This document shows, piece by piece, positions 23,990 through 35,950 of a DNA stretch of 64,000 nucleotides (position 1 is the stretch's first letter; each line of letters opens with the position of its first letter). Source of the DNA: Cytidiella melzeri (taxonomy: Eukaryota > Basidiomycota > Agaricomycetes > Polyporales > Irpicaceae). A program made the position numbers and the translations under genes. A model generated the notes under the pieces. The model was not told where the DNA came from. It made no database searches and saw only the letters and a list, made by a program, of their open reading frames with translations. The stretch covers positions 186,001 through 250,000 of the forward strand of contig JABYQR010000002.1 in the NCBI GenBank assembly GCA_022592445.1, read 5' to 3'.

Positions 23990-25160
23990 CATGCATCTGA
24001 ACTTGGACATCCTGTTCGAAATAATGTGTATCCAGGACAAGTGCACGCTATTGCGACTCATGCGTACATCCCACTCCCTTATGGGCCCCTTTTCTCCTTC
24101 TGCCCCTGTTCATGGAGGCAGACATTGTTCGCCACTCGCCGCTCCTCCGGAGCGTTCCTTTTGATTTCTGCGAGCTCGAGTGCACACTCGACACTACAGG
24201 CGAGGATCTGAACATTCTCTCGTTGGTAATCGAGAATGCGTCACATCTGAAGAAACTACACCTCGACAATGCTACACTCAAAGCAGATGACTACATTACT
24301 ACGACACTCGTAGCTTTGAGGACCATCGAAGACCTCGAGCTGAACGCGTTTGGCTCGGAGGCTAAACAATACTGGCCGCACTGAATCCAAACTGCAACGC
24401 TATCTTTTCTCGGCGCTGAGGGTAAAACCTCGAATCACTACGGAGCTACGCCAAGTTTCAAGACGAAGCTGCCATGACTGCTCTCCCGAGTTGAACTTGC
24501 GGGGGCTGCACACCTGAGACTCGGGCGCGGAGATGTTATCTTAGACGCAAACAATGTTATCCGGTCATCACCATTGCCTCGACAATATCCGTCAGTCAAG
24601 GATCGAGGCACGAAATCGCAATCAAGTTTCCTGGCCTTCTCTGAACGAATTTGAGCGGCGAGGCTGAGAATCTATGTTGTCTCGCTATAACATATCCCGT
24701 GCTGGAGCCAACACTGGCAGTGCTCACGCAGCACACCGGCGCGAATTGGGCCGCAAGTTTGCTGCGCTTTTGTGGACCAATTTGCCTGAACGCCTTCTAT
24801 CATGTTACCGAGGGGAATTTGAAGAGCATCGTGGGGGCTGCTTTCGCCGATGCAGAGTAAGAGCTTCTATGCCTCCGAGAACACTCTCATTCAGCACAGG
24901 AGTTCATGTTGATATATATGTCACAATTGATTGTCTTCATACTGATGTGCTATTAGTAGGCAGTGATCTCAGAGCACATACACAAATCAACAAAGTCAAC
25001 ACATCTCGACTTGGAGCAACAGAACCGGCATTGTTCAAGTTCTTACCTCTACGGCACAGAAACCCTGGACATTATGAACTTCGCATGTCAGGTCGCACAG
25101 GCTCTTCCCTCTCTCCAGTACGTGCGCATCAAAAATCGGGACAATTTAAATTATAGACAT
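23990..25160 (+). pseudogene. Decayed F-box/LRR-type gene
   Basis: On the plus strand, LNLDILFEIMCIQDKCTLL and RLMRTSHSL look like the start of a basidiomycete F-box protein. The continuation carries LRR-like text (SLVIENASHLKKLHLDNATL, then ALRTIEDLELNAFGSEA). The frame stops at 24384, and the downstream 800 bp reads as gene-like pieces broken by stops and frame changes. SCF F-box proteins are a large, fast-turning-over family in mushrooms, so a dead copy next to an intact one (25746-27641) is expected. Alternatively an unusual multi-intron gene could hide here, but I could not build one. Confidence 0.45.
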
Positions 25161-25745
25161 GTCCTGGGTTGTGAAACGGCCTGAAGAAGACTTCCGTGTC
25201 GTGCATCCGGCAAAAGACCAAGCGCATCAAGTTGATGACCAATGAACTCACTCACACCAGAAATCGTTGTTGGGATGGCTAAGTACGTGCCATACTCACA
25301 CAGTAAACAAGCATGAGCTTCGTACTGCAAGAGCTTGACCATGGCCCGGAGAGGGGAGAGCTACTGCACGGATATATGATTGGACACATATATGTATCTT
25401 CATGATGCAGTATTGTCGCAGATTCTTGGAGTGCTTGTGCCACGATGGCGAGAGATAGCAGGAGCCCCAGTGAGCTGCTGCCAATGGAGAGCATCAACCA
25501 GGCGGCGGCCAGTCCTCTAAAACAAATGATTTCCGTTTGGAACTACATACATTCCGTAGAGATTGAGCAGGAGATTGTTCTACTATACAACAAGGGTAAA
25601 GAGGTATGATACATGCATATGGAGAGAGTAAGCTCGAGCACGCGCGCGAGCTCGGAGTGAGACACGCACCATATCTGTGGGAATGGTGGTGCAGAATTAT
25701 TGTATAGAAAGATCAATAGAACAACGACATGAATTTTGTCCGTGG

Positions 25746-27641
25746 TTATGTAGAGAGGTCGGGCCAGTCCGGGAAAGTGAGTTCTACAGGGTTCAGATCC
25801 ACGGTTTCAACGTATTGTCGAAGCAAGGGTAGGTCAGTGTCCTCGGGGTCGTCGAAGCTGGCGTAGTGCGCCAGACGCATCGACACTTGTTTGATTGGGC
25901 ACCCAGCGTCGTGCCGTGTCTGTGCCATCCTGAAGCACTGCAGCGACGACCACGTCTTGTCCCCGCACACAGTGAGGCGCTCCAGCTCTGGGCAGAGTAA
26001 CTTGCCTGTACGCTCGTCAGGTGCGGACAACGCAGCGAGGATCGAGCGGTAGAAGCCCTCGTCGTAGCATGGGTCCGTGTACATGCTGAACCCTTTCAGG
26101 TTTGGCATCTTCCGGAAGAGCTCTGTCCACACCTTCTTCGTGAAGGTTGTCCAGCGTGAATTGCTCCGCATCTCGGTCATGCAGAACTCCTCAACGTTCT
26201 CCAGGTCAAACGACCTGACGATGGACTGGAAGACCGTACCGGATATGGCGTCCATGTCACCGAGATGTGCGACCGTGTCTGACTCGAGTAGACCGTGTAT
26301 CTCGAAGGGCATCTCCTTCGTCTGGCCCTTGATCAAAACCCCTTCGTAGCCGTTCAAAAATTGCAGGTGCATCTTTGTGATGTTGCGCAAGGGATGGTTT
26401 ATGCTGAGCAGATGCTCTGCGGGCACACCAATGTGGAACTTGTTGTCCTCGTACCTGTTGTACCATACCTGCAGCTTGAAGGCGCACTCGGGGATGACGA
26501 GGCGGTCCAAAATGTCTGCCACCACTGATGCCTTCTCCCTGCCCATATTTAGGTACTTCAAGTTACCGAGCTGTACCTTTCGCTCGTCCTCTTCTGCTGC
26601 AGGCTGCCATGACACCTTCACCACGTCCAAAAACTTCAAAGACGGGCACTTTTCCAAAATATCCAGGAATGCTGATATATCCATCACGATGGGCGTGTGC
26701 TTCCTTCCGCAGAATTCGAGATACTTTATTTTGTGTAGTGCGACACTGTTCAACTGCGGACGAACATAGTGCACCCGCAGTCGGTGCAACTGTGGCGTGT
26801 GGCCACCAAAGAGTGTCGGGAGCGGGACGGTGCCACCGGTAACTCGGACCTTTTGCGTGATAAGGTGCTCGAGCATGGGTGCGGGGTGCTTGACGAGGGG
26901 TTGTAGCAGGTAGCTGATTTGGTCGTTGTCTGTCTTGAGAATGTCTGAGCGGACGTAGAGCCACCGGAGTCGATGCATCTGCTTCGCCACAGCCTCAACG
27001 ACAGCCAGCGCCTGAGCTTTTAGCGCGTCGTCAGAGTACGAGTCGTAGTGGATGGCGAGACATATGCCAGAGTCGCCTGATCGTTCGAGAGCGGTCAAGG
27101 CCGCTGACGGGAACTTGGTATTTAGCTGTCGCCAGAATATGGGCGAGCGGAGAACGACCTCTCGCCATGCGTGGCAGACTTTTGCGACGACCATCCACGA
27201 ATACGAGCCGAAGGACAGGTTGAACGGGTCCCAATGGTCGTTCTCCAGCTCGGAGAATATCATGATGAGTACGTCGGGGGACAGCCGATGGAGTGGACGG
27301 AGGGTGTTGCGGTATCTTGAGAGAAGCGCAATGGAGAGGTCGAGTTGCTCTATCTGGACAACGTCAACTATACGACTCGGCGATACGAGACTGGGCTAGC
27401 TTACTGTCTCTGCGGTCGGTATCATTGGTGCTCTGCATCGCGCATTAGCAGTTACTTGGAGGACGGGAAATAATGCTACATACGTAGTACTATCCCAGCC
27501 AGGTAGATCCCATCTCTTTGGATTCAGCAGACTCGACAACGACAGTCGTGTGCTCTCGACCACATCCTCCTCGTCTTTGCCCTGCTGAGCATCGTTGTCA
27601 CTCGCAAGCGGTGTTGTTAAGGGAAGCGGCAGCTGTGCCAT
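25746..27641 (-). CDS. F-box protein with LRR-like region
   Basis: Probable substrate receptor of an SCF ubiquitin ligase. The ATG at 27641 gives MAQLPLPLTTPLASDN. Exon 1 ends at LPGWDST; a short second exon encodes TSTNDTDRRD; the third is long. The phases join to give the F-box: QLDLSIALLSRY, LRPLHRLSPDVLIMIFSELE, SWMVVAKVCHAWREVVLRSP, IFWRQL. The remaining 400 residues are LRR-like (HRLRWLYVRSD, IKYLEFCGRK, CPSLKFLDVVKVSW, MPNLKGFSMYTDPC) and end PDWPDLST. I know no specific substrate. The arrangement is typical of the expanded Agaricomycete F-box family. Confidence 0.85.
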
Positions 27642-28154
27642 GCAGTCTGGCAATAGGCAAGAAGGGTTGACGATGAGTTACCGACAGAGCAGTTATATAT
27701 TCTGTTGAATCCTGTGCTCAGCACGTTTCCATCAATCAAGAGCACGGTGTAGGGAGTCAGAGCCAAAAGGCGCAGCCAGCGTTATTGCTGGGCGGCCACG
27801 GCGGCGCTAAAAGGGTTACCTGACCGAGGCGATGTATCTCCCCACTGGTTGCAAACAGATGGCCAGCGAAATATCACTGTATTGCATACGGCTTTCGAGA
27901 AGAATCCTGTGTACATTTACCGGTCATAATTCTACACTGGTCATGCAAAATGCCGTTCAACGCGGCAGGCAGTGTTCGGAGTCACAAACATGTATAACTC
28001 TGTTCCGCACGGAACATTGGATTGTGCGATCGTGGACGTATATGTGTACAGACAAGAGGAATGTACAGCCAACGCAATGCCGAGCGGATCCCTGAATTTC
28101 GGTCCCACATTGCAATTGCATGCATGGCCAACGCGCTGTGACTGGGTTGAGCTG
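27642..28154 (-). promoter_or_regulatory. Upstream region of the F-box gene, TATA-like box
   Basis: 513 bp between the WD40 stop and the F-box start. A TATA-like TATATAAC on the minus strand lies at about 27693-27700, some 52 nt before the ATG at 27641. Confidence 0.4.
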
Positions 28155-29572
28155 CTACTGTTCAGCAGAAATCGGTCCTTTCGCCAGCTTCCAGATCTCG
28201 ACACAGCCTTTTCCATCCTCTGAAAAGCCGCCTACGGTCATCCACTCGCCGGCAGCATCAAGCTCGTTCACTTTCGCCAAATCTACGACAGTGGCAGTCC
28301 ATTTTGTCTCCAACCGAGGTATCTGCTCTTCGTCGTAAGACACGATATGTTGCGATATTTTCCCTAGTAGTGTGCAGGTGATCAATGTGGAAGGAGTAGT
28401 AAATGCGCTGATGTCAAACGGAATTGGCGTTGGTCATCATTTTGATAATTAAGCAAGACAAACCTGGCAACAATAGGACCATCTGCAACCTGAGAAAATA
28501 TTCCACCAGACTCTCGAAGCCCCTCCCACTTCCTGCTTCGCTTCTTCTTGATGGCAGGAGAGGACTTGTCTGCGCCGGTGCCCAGCCATATCCGCCCATC
28601 TGCTGTCGTGGCAGCGACTAAACCTGTCGAAGATACCGACAACGACAGGATAAACGGAGGCGACAGTGATACGCCCGAGGTTGGCGGCGCGGCGGCTATC
28701 AATCCACATAATTTGAGCGCGGGCTCTCTCCTGCATGCGTATAAAAACTACCATACCGATATCAAAGCGAGATGATAGGCTTCCTTGCTTGAAATCGAAG
28801 TGTATTAGAGCAGAGTCGTATCCGCCGCTTACGATTTCGCTTGGCCTATCGGGAATGAACTTGACAGAAGAGCATATCTGACGGATCATTGGCACGAGTC
28901 TTTCGAGAGCCAGGAGAGAAGACTGCGATGACCTACCAACGTGTGAGAAGCCTTCATACGCATTATTTGGCAACTTGGCAGATCGACGACTCCTACTGTC
29001 CCGGCGTCGGTGCTGAACGCAAGGTGTTTCTGGTTGTCGCTGATGCTAAGCTGTCTGATCGAAGCTCAGTTCGATAAAGCTGTAGTAGTAGGCATGACGA
29101 ATCTCGCACCCCGTTCAGGACGTCTTCCTTGTCTTGTCCTAAAGAAAGGTTCGAATACGCGGCTTCCTTTCCCATTATCAGTTTGCTCGAGTCAAGTCTG
29201 AATATGTGAACCTGTATTTGATCGTCGTTGAGCGTGCATATATGCAAAGGTTATAGTAATACAAGCAACACACGGTAGGGCCGCTCCCAATCCAGACCTC
29301 GTGTGGTCCTTGACCGCCTGTATCTTTTTTGGTCCATGCAATGGACGCTACATCGCATTCTAGCCCCCTGATAGCTTTCACCACTTTCGGTGAAGGAAGC
29401 TCATAGAACCGCACGGTTCCATCATCTATGTCCCAGCTCTTCATTTGTTTCTCATGCTATCAGGTTTAAAGTAGCTCTTACCTGAGCCAACGGCCAAGTG
29501 GTTAGTGTCAGCCAAAGACACAGATGATACCGGAGCGGGTGTTCGCAGCGTGAATTGTCGAGCGTACGACAT
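28155..29572 (-). CDS. WD40-repeat protein (WDR53-like)
   Basis: I chose the ATG at 29572 (MSYARQFTLRTPAPVSSVSL). WD-type strands follow: ADTNHLAVGS-DDGTVRFYEL, ECDVASIAWTKKD, EVWIGSGPTVYTFRLDSSKL, LSISDNQKHLAFSTDAGTVG, ICSSVKFIPDRPSEIVSGGY, DSALIHFDFKQG, SLSVSSTGLVAATTADGRIW and WMTVGGFSEDGKGCVEIWKL. This suggests a single seven-bladed propeller. The nearest described protein I can think of is WDR53, a CUL4-DDB1 associated factor in animals; that role here is inference. About five short introns. The start is less certain than the rest. Confidence 0.75.
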
Positions 29573-29885
29573 GCAACTGGCTGGTGTTCAGCTCGCGCCC
29601 TCTAATGTTTAGAGAGAAGCGACGATGCTCACCGCTCAGCTAATTATGGCTTGGCTGTAGTATCTCGAGGGCTGCAGTTTTTGTCCACAGTAGATGGAAG
29701 TTCAGCAGAAGAAGCCTTCAAGTTTGCCGGCCCGGGATCCCAGCTCATTGCAGGAATGACGTGCAAACGCCCACGTTCTCTAGTCTTAGTGCACTGGCGA
29801 TAGGAGATGGACCCTCCTTACCTCTTGCTCTCATCTCGTTCGCTGCACAGCGAGCAGCTCAAGATTATTGGAATTCTTGTAGGCC
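29573..29885. promoter_or_regulatory. Divergent promoter, WD40 / glutamine-synthetase-like
   Basis: 313 bp between divergent start codons. An upstream minus-strand ATG (29748) begins a short open stretch but runs into a stop with no usable donor, so I treat the region as regulatory. Confidence 0.4.
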
Positions 29886-32167
29886 ATGGCGACAAGTGCT
29901 GCCCCGACGTCAGTCGAGGACCTCAAGCAGTTGCTCAAGAACGATCACAAGGTCAAAGTTGCCGGTACGTTCTGTGCACTGTGTTTCTGCGTAGATCCTC
30001 ATGAGTGTGTCGCTGTAGGTATCGATGGTATGTGATATACGCTCATATGTGAATTACCACCCGTCACCTTACATTCCCGATGCCATGCAGTCGACGGTGT
30101 CTTACGAGGCAAGTTCATGGTACGCATTGATTTCGTATAAGGTGCATAAGGTATGCTTATGGTGTCAATAGTCCAAGGAAAAGTTCCTAAGCGCAGTTCA
30201 AGGCGGTGGTTTTGGCTTCTGCAGCGTGATTTTGTAAGCCCCCTACGTTTTCATTACATCAGAAATGTACTCAAACGCGCGACAGTGGCTGGGATATGCA
30301 TGATGCCGTATATCCCACTGAATTGCTTATATCTAACCGCGGGAATGGTTACCGTGATTTGCTGGCCAAGATTGACCTCTCAACTTATCGTCGTATCCCT
30401 TGGGAGAACAATGCTCCGTTCTTCTTACTTTCATTCCTCGATCCCGAGACGAAGGAGCCCATATGCGCGGATCCTCGCGGAGTCTTGAAGAAGCTCTGCG
30501 AAAGAGTTGAGAAGAAAGGATGGCATCCTTATGCTGGATGCGAATACGAGGTGCGAGCGTGCTTTTGCGACGCGCCTTTCACAAACCTAATCACATACCT
30601 TCCAGTACTTCCAATTCAAGGGTACGTGCAAGGATTCGACATCCACAGTCACTCGACCTACTGATACCGCCATTTTAGAGACTCCAGAGAGCGCAACGGA
30701 GAAGAGATTTTCCAATTTACAACCGCTCACCGCAGGCAGTATGTCATCGACATCTCGCGTCCCGACTCTATTCACAGCTACTCTTAGTGCACGGATACTC
30801 GTTACTTCGCACGCAACTCAATAACGACTACTTTCACGATCTTTTCGACGAGACGGCAAAGTTCGAGATCCCGCTTGAGGGTCATCGTATGTCTCCTTCG
30901 ATTTATAATGGACTTCAGACCACCCACCAGTCTGATTGTTGTAGACACCGAAACTGGACCTGGGGTGTACGAAACTGCCCTTGCCTACACCACTGCTCTT
31001 CGAATGGCCGATAACGCTATCCTCTTCAAGTTTTCGGCGAAGAGCATCGGGATGAAACATGGTATCATACCTAGCTTCATGGCGAAACCGTGGGGCAACG
31101 TAAGCAGAATATTTTATGGAATCGGTTTTGCACATCTGATATTCAAATCACCAGCTTCCAGGATGTAGCGGGTTTGTAGCTTTCTATCGGTGCTCTTTCA
31201 CGAGTGGCTGACATGCTCTACTTTGAAGACACATTCATGTTTCTCTCCGTGATTCAAACGGGAAGAGCCTCTTCGCTGTGTCAGATGCTGAGCTGAAGAC
31301 CGGGCGAGAAGGCGCTGCGAACGACGATGTCAAGTTCCTCAGTCAAGAAGGTGAATGGTTCTTGGCAGGTATACTTGAAGGTCTCCCCGATAGTAAGCAT
31401 TGTTCGCATCGGTTCCATTCACAATGAGTGCGCTCACAGTGCTCTCTACAGTTATGCCCACTGTGAGTCTCCTGACTGTACCCGCTGGCTTGTCGCTTTA
31501 CTCATCTTTCCCCAGCTCGTTCCCACTATCAACGGATACAAACGTCTCGTCGGCGGTGAAGCCTTCTGGGCACCAAACGCAGTCACATATGGATACGACT
31601 CACGCGCCGCATCCGTCCGCATCATCTCCCCTCCCTCAGTCCCACCCGCTGCGACACGTCTAGAGATCCGCGTCCCTGGTGCCGACATGAACCCGTACTT
31701 TGCTCTCAGCGCCATTTTCGCACTCGGCATTCGGGGTATCGAGAAGAAACTCAAGTTGACGGGGCCGCCAATCAGTCAGATGTCCCCAGAAGATAAGAAG
31801 ACTGGCAAGGTAGAGATGTCTTCTGACTATGTTGTTGTTTTCTCCTTGTCCGTTGTGGACTGGCAGGGAAGACTGAGATGTTTGTTTTCTGACGATCCAT
31901 ATTCCTTTTGCTTCATTCTCAGGTCCAGATGCTCCCGCAATCGCTCGCAACGGCCACTGAGCGCATGATGCGCCCTAACAGCGTCGCTCGTGAAGAATCT
32001 GTTTTAGGTGATGACTTTGTGGAGCATTTCGGTGGGACTAGACAGCATGAGGTTAGGCTTTGGAACGAAGCCGTGACGAACTGGGAAGGTGTGTAGTTCG
32101 TTGGTTTCGAACAACCGCCAGGGGCTGATAGGTTTATGCAGTGGAGAGATACCTCGAATTAGCTTGA
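29886..32167 (+). CDS. Glutamine-synthetase-like protein (FluG C-domain / lengsin type)
   Basis: Belongs to the GlnA-like group that includes the C-terminal half of Aspergillus FluG; whether it makes glutamine is not established for such proteins. The ATG at 29886 opens MATSAAPTSVEDLKQLLKND. Then come DVDGVLRGKFM, FGFCSVIFGWDMHDAVYP, PWENNAPFFLLSFLDPETKE, GWHPYAGCEYEYFQF, LEGHHTETGPGVYETALAY (metal-binding Glu), SFMAKPWGN, GCSGHIHVSLRDSNGKSLFA, YKRLVGGEAFWAPNAVTYGY, SRAASVRIISPPS (phosphate and substrate Arg), and TRLEIRVPGADMNPYFALS. The last exon is tiny: NWE|VERYLELA, stop at 32165-32167. No amidohydrolase domain is fused. About ten short introns. Confidence 0.9.
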
Positions 32168-32337
32168 GCAGCAGAATTTGATACTCCGCGATTTTTTTCG
32201 AAAAGGATAGGATAAGATTCCAAGGAAACAAGAAGGACCTGTATTCATGGTAACAAGGGTATTCAGACAAACAATGTAACAAGTATGACTCCCGGGGTAT
32301 AAACACGCATTCGCGGTCCCATTTCGCGCGTCTGGAG

Positions 32338-33420
32338 TTACTGCACTGCGCTAGGGCTTGCTACTGGTGTCGGGTTCGTGATGATGATATCCGGAGAGAC
32401 GGTCGCGTCTTGACGTTCTTCAGTATGCAGAACGAGGGGCGCTGCAGCCTCTTGGTCTTTGATGTTGACCTTTCCGCCTTCTGGGGTGCGAATAGTCTTC
32501 AACCAGTTCAGGAGGCCAGGGACGTCCTTAGCGTTTACTTGTCAGCACAATCAACACCCATGTATGCGGGATCCTGGAATGCTTACATGAGAAATGCTGC
32601 CAGGCATCGAGAGCTCTGTCAAAAATTGAGGAATAAGACCCTCTGCGCGACTGGTTGTCGCCATCTTCCACTCCGTCTTTCCGCCCTCGAGTTCTGTCAG
32701 GAGCTCAATGCTCGCGTACCGAGCTTTGACGCCTTTCTCTTCCATCTTTGCGAGACTTGGATCCGGAGAGAGGTCGACCGGGATAGAAACAATCATTCTA
32801 GTCCGTTGTGAGCACGAGAGGTCAAAATCATTGTGAGCAACAAGTCTTACCCATTACGGGGCGACGTCTCGTTGAATTGAATTGTTTGTAGAACGGTGAA
32901 TACTCGAGGCGACACAGGCGGAGAGAACTTGTAGTACATCGACCAGATAGCTTGTGTGGGTGAGATCTGCTTGACTAGCGTAGCCTTCTTCACTTCCTTG
33001 ACGTAGCTTTTGTGACACCAGTCAGAACTGCGTGGAGTGTCTGAATTCATGAAGCGAACGAGACCACACACGCACTTGACTTCGTTCTCCCCTTTGTTCT
33101 TCCCGAGTTTATCCCACAACTCGTCGAAGGATGCTTCTTCTGCAGCATGTTCGCTGACTCTGTGGTACCAACCGGCCGGCTCTCCTTTGACTTTGGGTCG
33201 CGAAGACGTGTGGACCACCTTGTAGAACGTCTTGCCTTTCTGCCAGCTGGAGGTTCCTTCGATGAGTGCGCGGCCTTGGTTGATCAACACGTCCTCAGGC
33301 GGAAGGTCTAGAAATTGCAAAAGGAGAATGTCAGCGACGTGCTTGGCATAGATGAATATGACCCGGGTGCTCACTGTCAACCTTTACAGGAGTTATCCCT
33401 AACTGGTATTCTGTGGCCAT
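32338..33420 (-). CDS. DUF3074 (START-like) domain protein
   Basis: Fungal family of unknown function with a predicted START-like lipid-binding fold. The ATG at 33420 gives MATEYQLGITPVKVD. A 67-nt intron joins N|LPPEDVLINQGRALIEGTSS. The conserved core reads WQKGKTFYKVVHTSSRPK, WYHRVSEHAAEEASFDELWD, YVKEVKKATLVKQISPTQAI, FSPPVSPRVFTVLQTIQF, MIVSIPVDLSPDPSLAKMEE, KGVKARYASIELLTELEGGK and AEGLIPQFLTELSMPGSISH. The C-terminus after DVPGLLNWLKTIR is a low-complexity tail ending NPTPVASPSAVQ. It is tail to tail with the glutamine-synthetase-like gene. The fold is known only by inference. Confidence 0.85.
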
Positions 33421-33930
33421 ATTGATAGAACAGGTAACTTCTGGGTAGTGCGCTGTTCGAGGTAACTGCTGATTATCGACAGGAGAGAATAATGAGGAAA
33501 ATTGTTGCTAGAGAGCACGAATGCGTTGGGAACACACCTGCTGCCTTGCTACTGCAGTGCGGCGTCAAGAAGACACCTCCGTGCAACAACGCTCCTTCCC
33601 ACCCGTTGCCGGTAGTAAGACAGCCGACACCCCGTAAGATCCTATCCGTTGTCCTCCCATGCGGATAACGGACGTAGTAGCATGGTGAGATAGATCGAAC
33701 AGAGTGCAGCTCTGAGGACCGTCAACGATGTTTGCAGTCCAGTCGCAACAACGACAACAATGATTTGGTTTAAATTGTATGCGTTTGGCGCCCAGATCAA
33801 AGAAACCAAGTATTGGGAGCAAAGTCATCCTGCAGTGACTCTTCATTGTATAATACACACTAATGACTGAGAGGACAACATGTAGAGAATGCAGAGAGCG
33901 GAATGTAGCGAGACGTGCAGGAAGGCGCGA
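33421..33930. other. Intergenic
   Basis: 510 bp between two minus-strand genes; no supported gene. Confidence 0.6.
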
Positions 33931-34651
33931 TCAGCGGTCCTCAGCCCACTCGTTCTCCTTCTTGATCTGAGCCTGCAGGAAGAGAAATAGCTACGTGAGA
34001 AGGCCAATTATCTGATTTGAAGCTCTATACATACCTCTTCCTCAGGAGTGAAATCGTTGACGATGTTAAAGAGCTTGCGTATCTCCTCAGGGGTCTTACC
34101 CTTGATCATGTTTGCCACCGTCTTGCATCCAACGTCACTGATGCAAGCCTTGAACGGTTGTTCATACTGAAACAATACAGGGAGACACCTACAGCAGTGG
34201 CTTGATATCGAGATAATTTGCCGCGAGGATAATCTCGAAAAGCATCTCCTGGTCTACGGTGATGAATTTCTGATCCCATTCGCTGATATCGGTCGTCCTT
34301 TTGCGCGTATCGTCATTATCAGAGGAGTCGGCAGTCGGCAGAGGCTCGCCACGGTGGTGTTCGCAGTACTCGAGAACCTGAAATGACGATGAGTGTCAAC
34401 GTAGGCTGAAAATGAACAAAGTTCCCACCTTCTTCAAGACACTCGACGACACATTCGGAAGTGGGATAGGTTGGTCGCTCTCGCCAACATCTGTAAGAAA
34501 AGTACGCGTTAGATCAGGAGTGTCGCGAGACTTTTGCGATGTGTGGCGTGGGCGACGCACCTTCAAGCATATTCTTGATGAGGACACTGCGCTCGGCGAC
34601 CTCCTTTTCGACGACGAACTGCTCATTATCGGAAGTGACGAGGAGAACCAT
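33931..34651 (-). CDS. SKP1: SKP1, SCF ubiquitin-ligase adaptor
   Basis: Links F-box proteins to cullin-1. The ATG at 34651 gives [20 protein letters not shown] and [11 protein letters not shown] (BTB/POZ-like fold). Then follow [100 protein letters not shown] and the invariant terminus KENEWAEDR. Length is about 160 residues, normal for the family, in four or five exons. Its partners include F-box proteins such as the one 7 kb away; that is shared family biology and not evidence of a cluster. Confidence 0.96.
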
Positions 34652-34835
34652 GGTGAGTTACGTGCGTTGAGAGTGGCGGAATTAAGGAGATAGCCTTGGT
34701 GGACGATGGAGGTCGATGCTGAAGAGGAGGACGGCAGCGAAGCATTTGACAACGCCTGGGCAGCTTATATAAGCACAAGCGCGTCTCCCTCATTTGTTTT
34801 CGAGGTCAACGCACAAACGGCCTGCAGGATCAAGC
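34652..34835. promoter_or_regulatory. Bidirectional SKP1 / bL27m promoter with palindromic TATA
   Basis: 184 bp between the divergent ATGs. The self-complementary CTTATATAAG at 34764-34773 can be read as a TATA box in either direction, 113 nt from the SKP1 ATG and 63 nt from the bL27m ATG. Confidence 0.55.
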
Positions 34836-35449
34836 ATGTCTTTCTTCTCCTTCACGCGGTGTCTTGACCTCCAAAACGGCCCATTCTCCTCTCTAGGTAG
34901 GTCATTGGCCCCCAATCCGTGCGTGGGCCTTCCCACTGATCGCGACAACTAGGCCTCGGGGCCGTTCGTACGGCCACAAAGCGCGCAGGAGGGACAGTGC
35001 GAAACCATGGTGGCTCGCCGGGTCAGAGGCTGGGTGTAAAGAAGTTTGCTGGTGCGTATGGACCGTCATGGGCACAGCACCAGCTGAGTCTATGCCTTTT
35101 GCAGAACAGTATGTGATTCCAGGAAATATTATTGTTCGTCAGCGTGGCACCTGGTTTCATCCAGGTCAACATGTACGTCGTTCACATGTTGGATGTACTA
35201 GGACCAAGCTGACCGATGAGTAAAATACCGTAGGTGAAAATGGGCAAGGACCACACATTATACGCCACCGTCCCTGGATTTGTCCGGTTCTACAAGAAAC
35301 CCCTTCGGTCTGGCGAACGCAAATATGTTGGTGTTGTCCTGAACAGGGGTGAAAAATTGCCGAGAGACGAAGCATCTCACGGGCGCAGTCGATACAGCCA
35401 CCTCGTGAACTTGACTGAACTATCGAAGGAGGACGTTGTGTCTTCATAG
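34836..35449 (+). CDS. MRPL27: Mitochondrial ribosomal protein bL27m
   Basis: Large-subunit mitoribosomal protein near the peptidyl-transferase centre. The ATG at 34836 opens MSFFSFTRCLDLQNGPFSSL. The second exon gives VRTATKRAGGTVRNHGGSPG and QRLGVKKFA, the classic bL27 N-terminal block. Next come EQYVIPGNIIVRQRGTWFHP, GQHVKMGKDHTLYATVPGFV and RFYKKPLRSGERKYVGVVLN. The C-terminal extension RGEKLPRDEASHGRSRYSHL is fungal-type. Three short introns. Stop at 35449. Confidence 0.95.
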
Positions 35450-35950
35450 CGTCATCCACGTACCCTGCCCTTCACCTCCAATACACTTTGCAGGGTGACT
35501 GCACACACTGACGGCTGATGAGGCTTGGTCAGACGTCAGATGACTGGGGAGGAAAGCTGCGATACCATACCCACTTCGTAATGCTTAATCTGCTTTGCTT
35601 ATGACATTCGTCGCCCAACTTTGCGCTGAATTGGCCAATGGACATACACCCCTTCAGCGAAGGAACAACGGCTTCAGATAAGTGTAATTGTTTCATTTTC
35701 TCTCATACAGCGTACTACAAAGTAGACACTGTCCGTACTCGCAACTTGGCAGAATTGAATGTTCAGAGCGTCTATTGCCACTGCGCTACCACTAAGTACA
35801 CGGCCTCACTCGACTTGCCTCATACACTCTTCAAGTTCATTCTCGACATGCACGTCGGCAATTCCTATACTTCAAGTCTACTCTACTGAACTACCAGCAC
35901 GCGACCTTCAACCTCGTAATCAAGCCTGGTGCTACCTTTGTCCCGTTGTT
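35450..35950. other. Intergenic upstream of the capping enzyme gene
   Basis: 501 bp with short frames only; presumed 3' UTR of bL27m and promoter of the guanylyltransferase gene. Confidence 0.5.

Noticed and set aside
29573..29748. Upstream ATG (29748) as the start of the WD40 gene
   Set aside because: Its frame hits a stop before any usable donor; the ATG at 29572 leads directly into the first WD strand.
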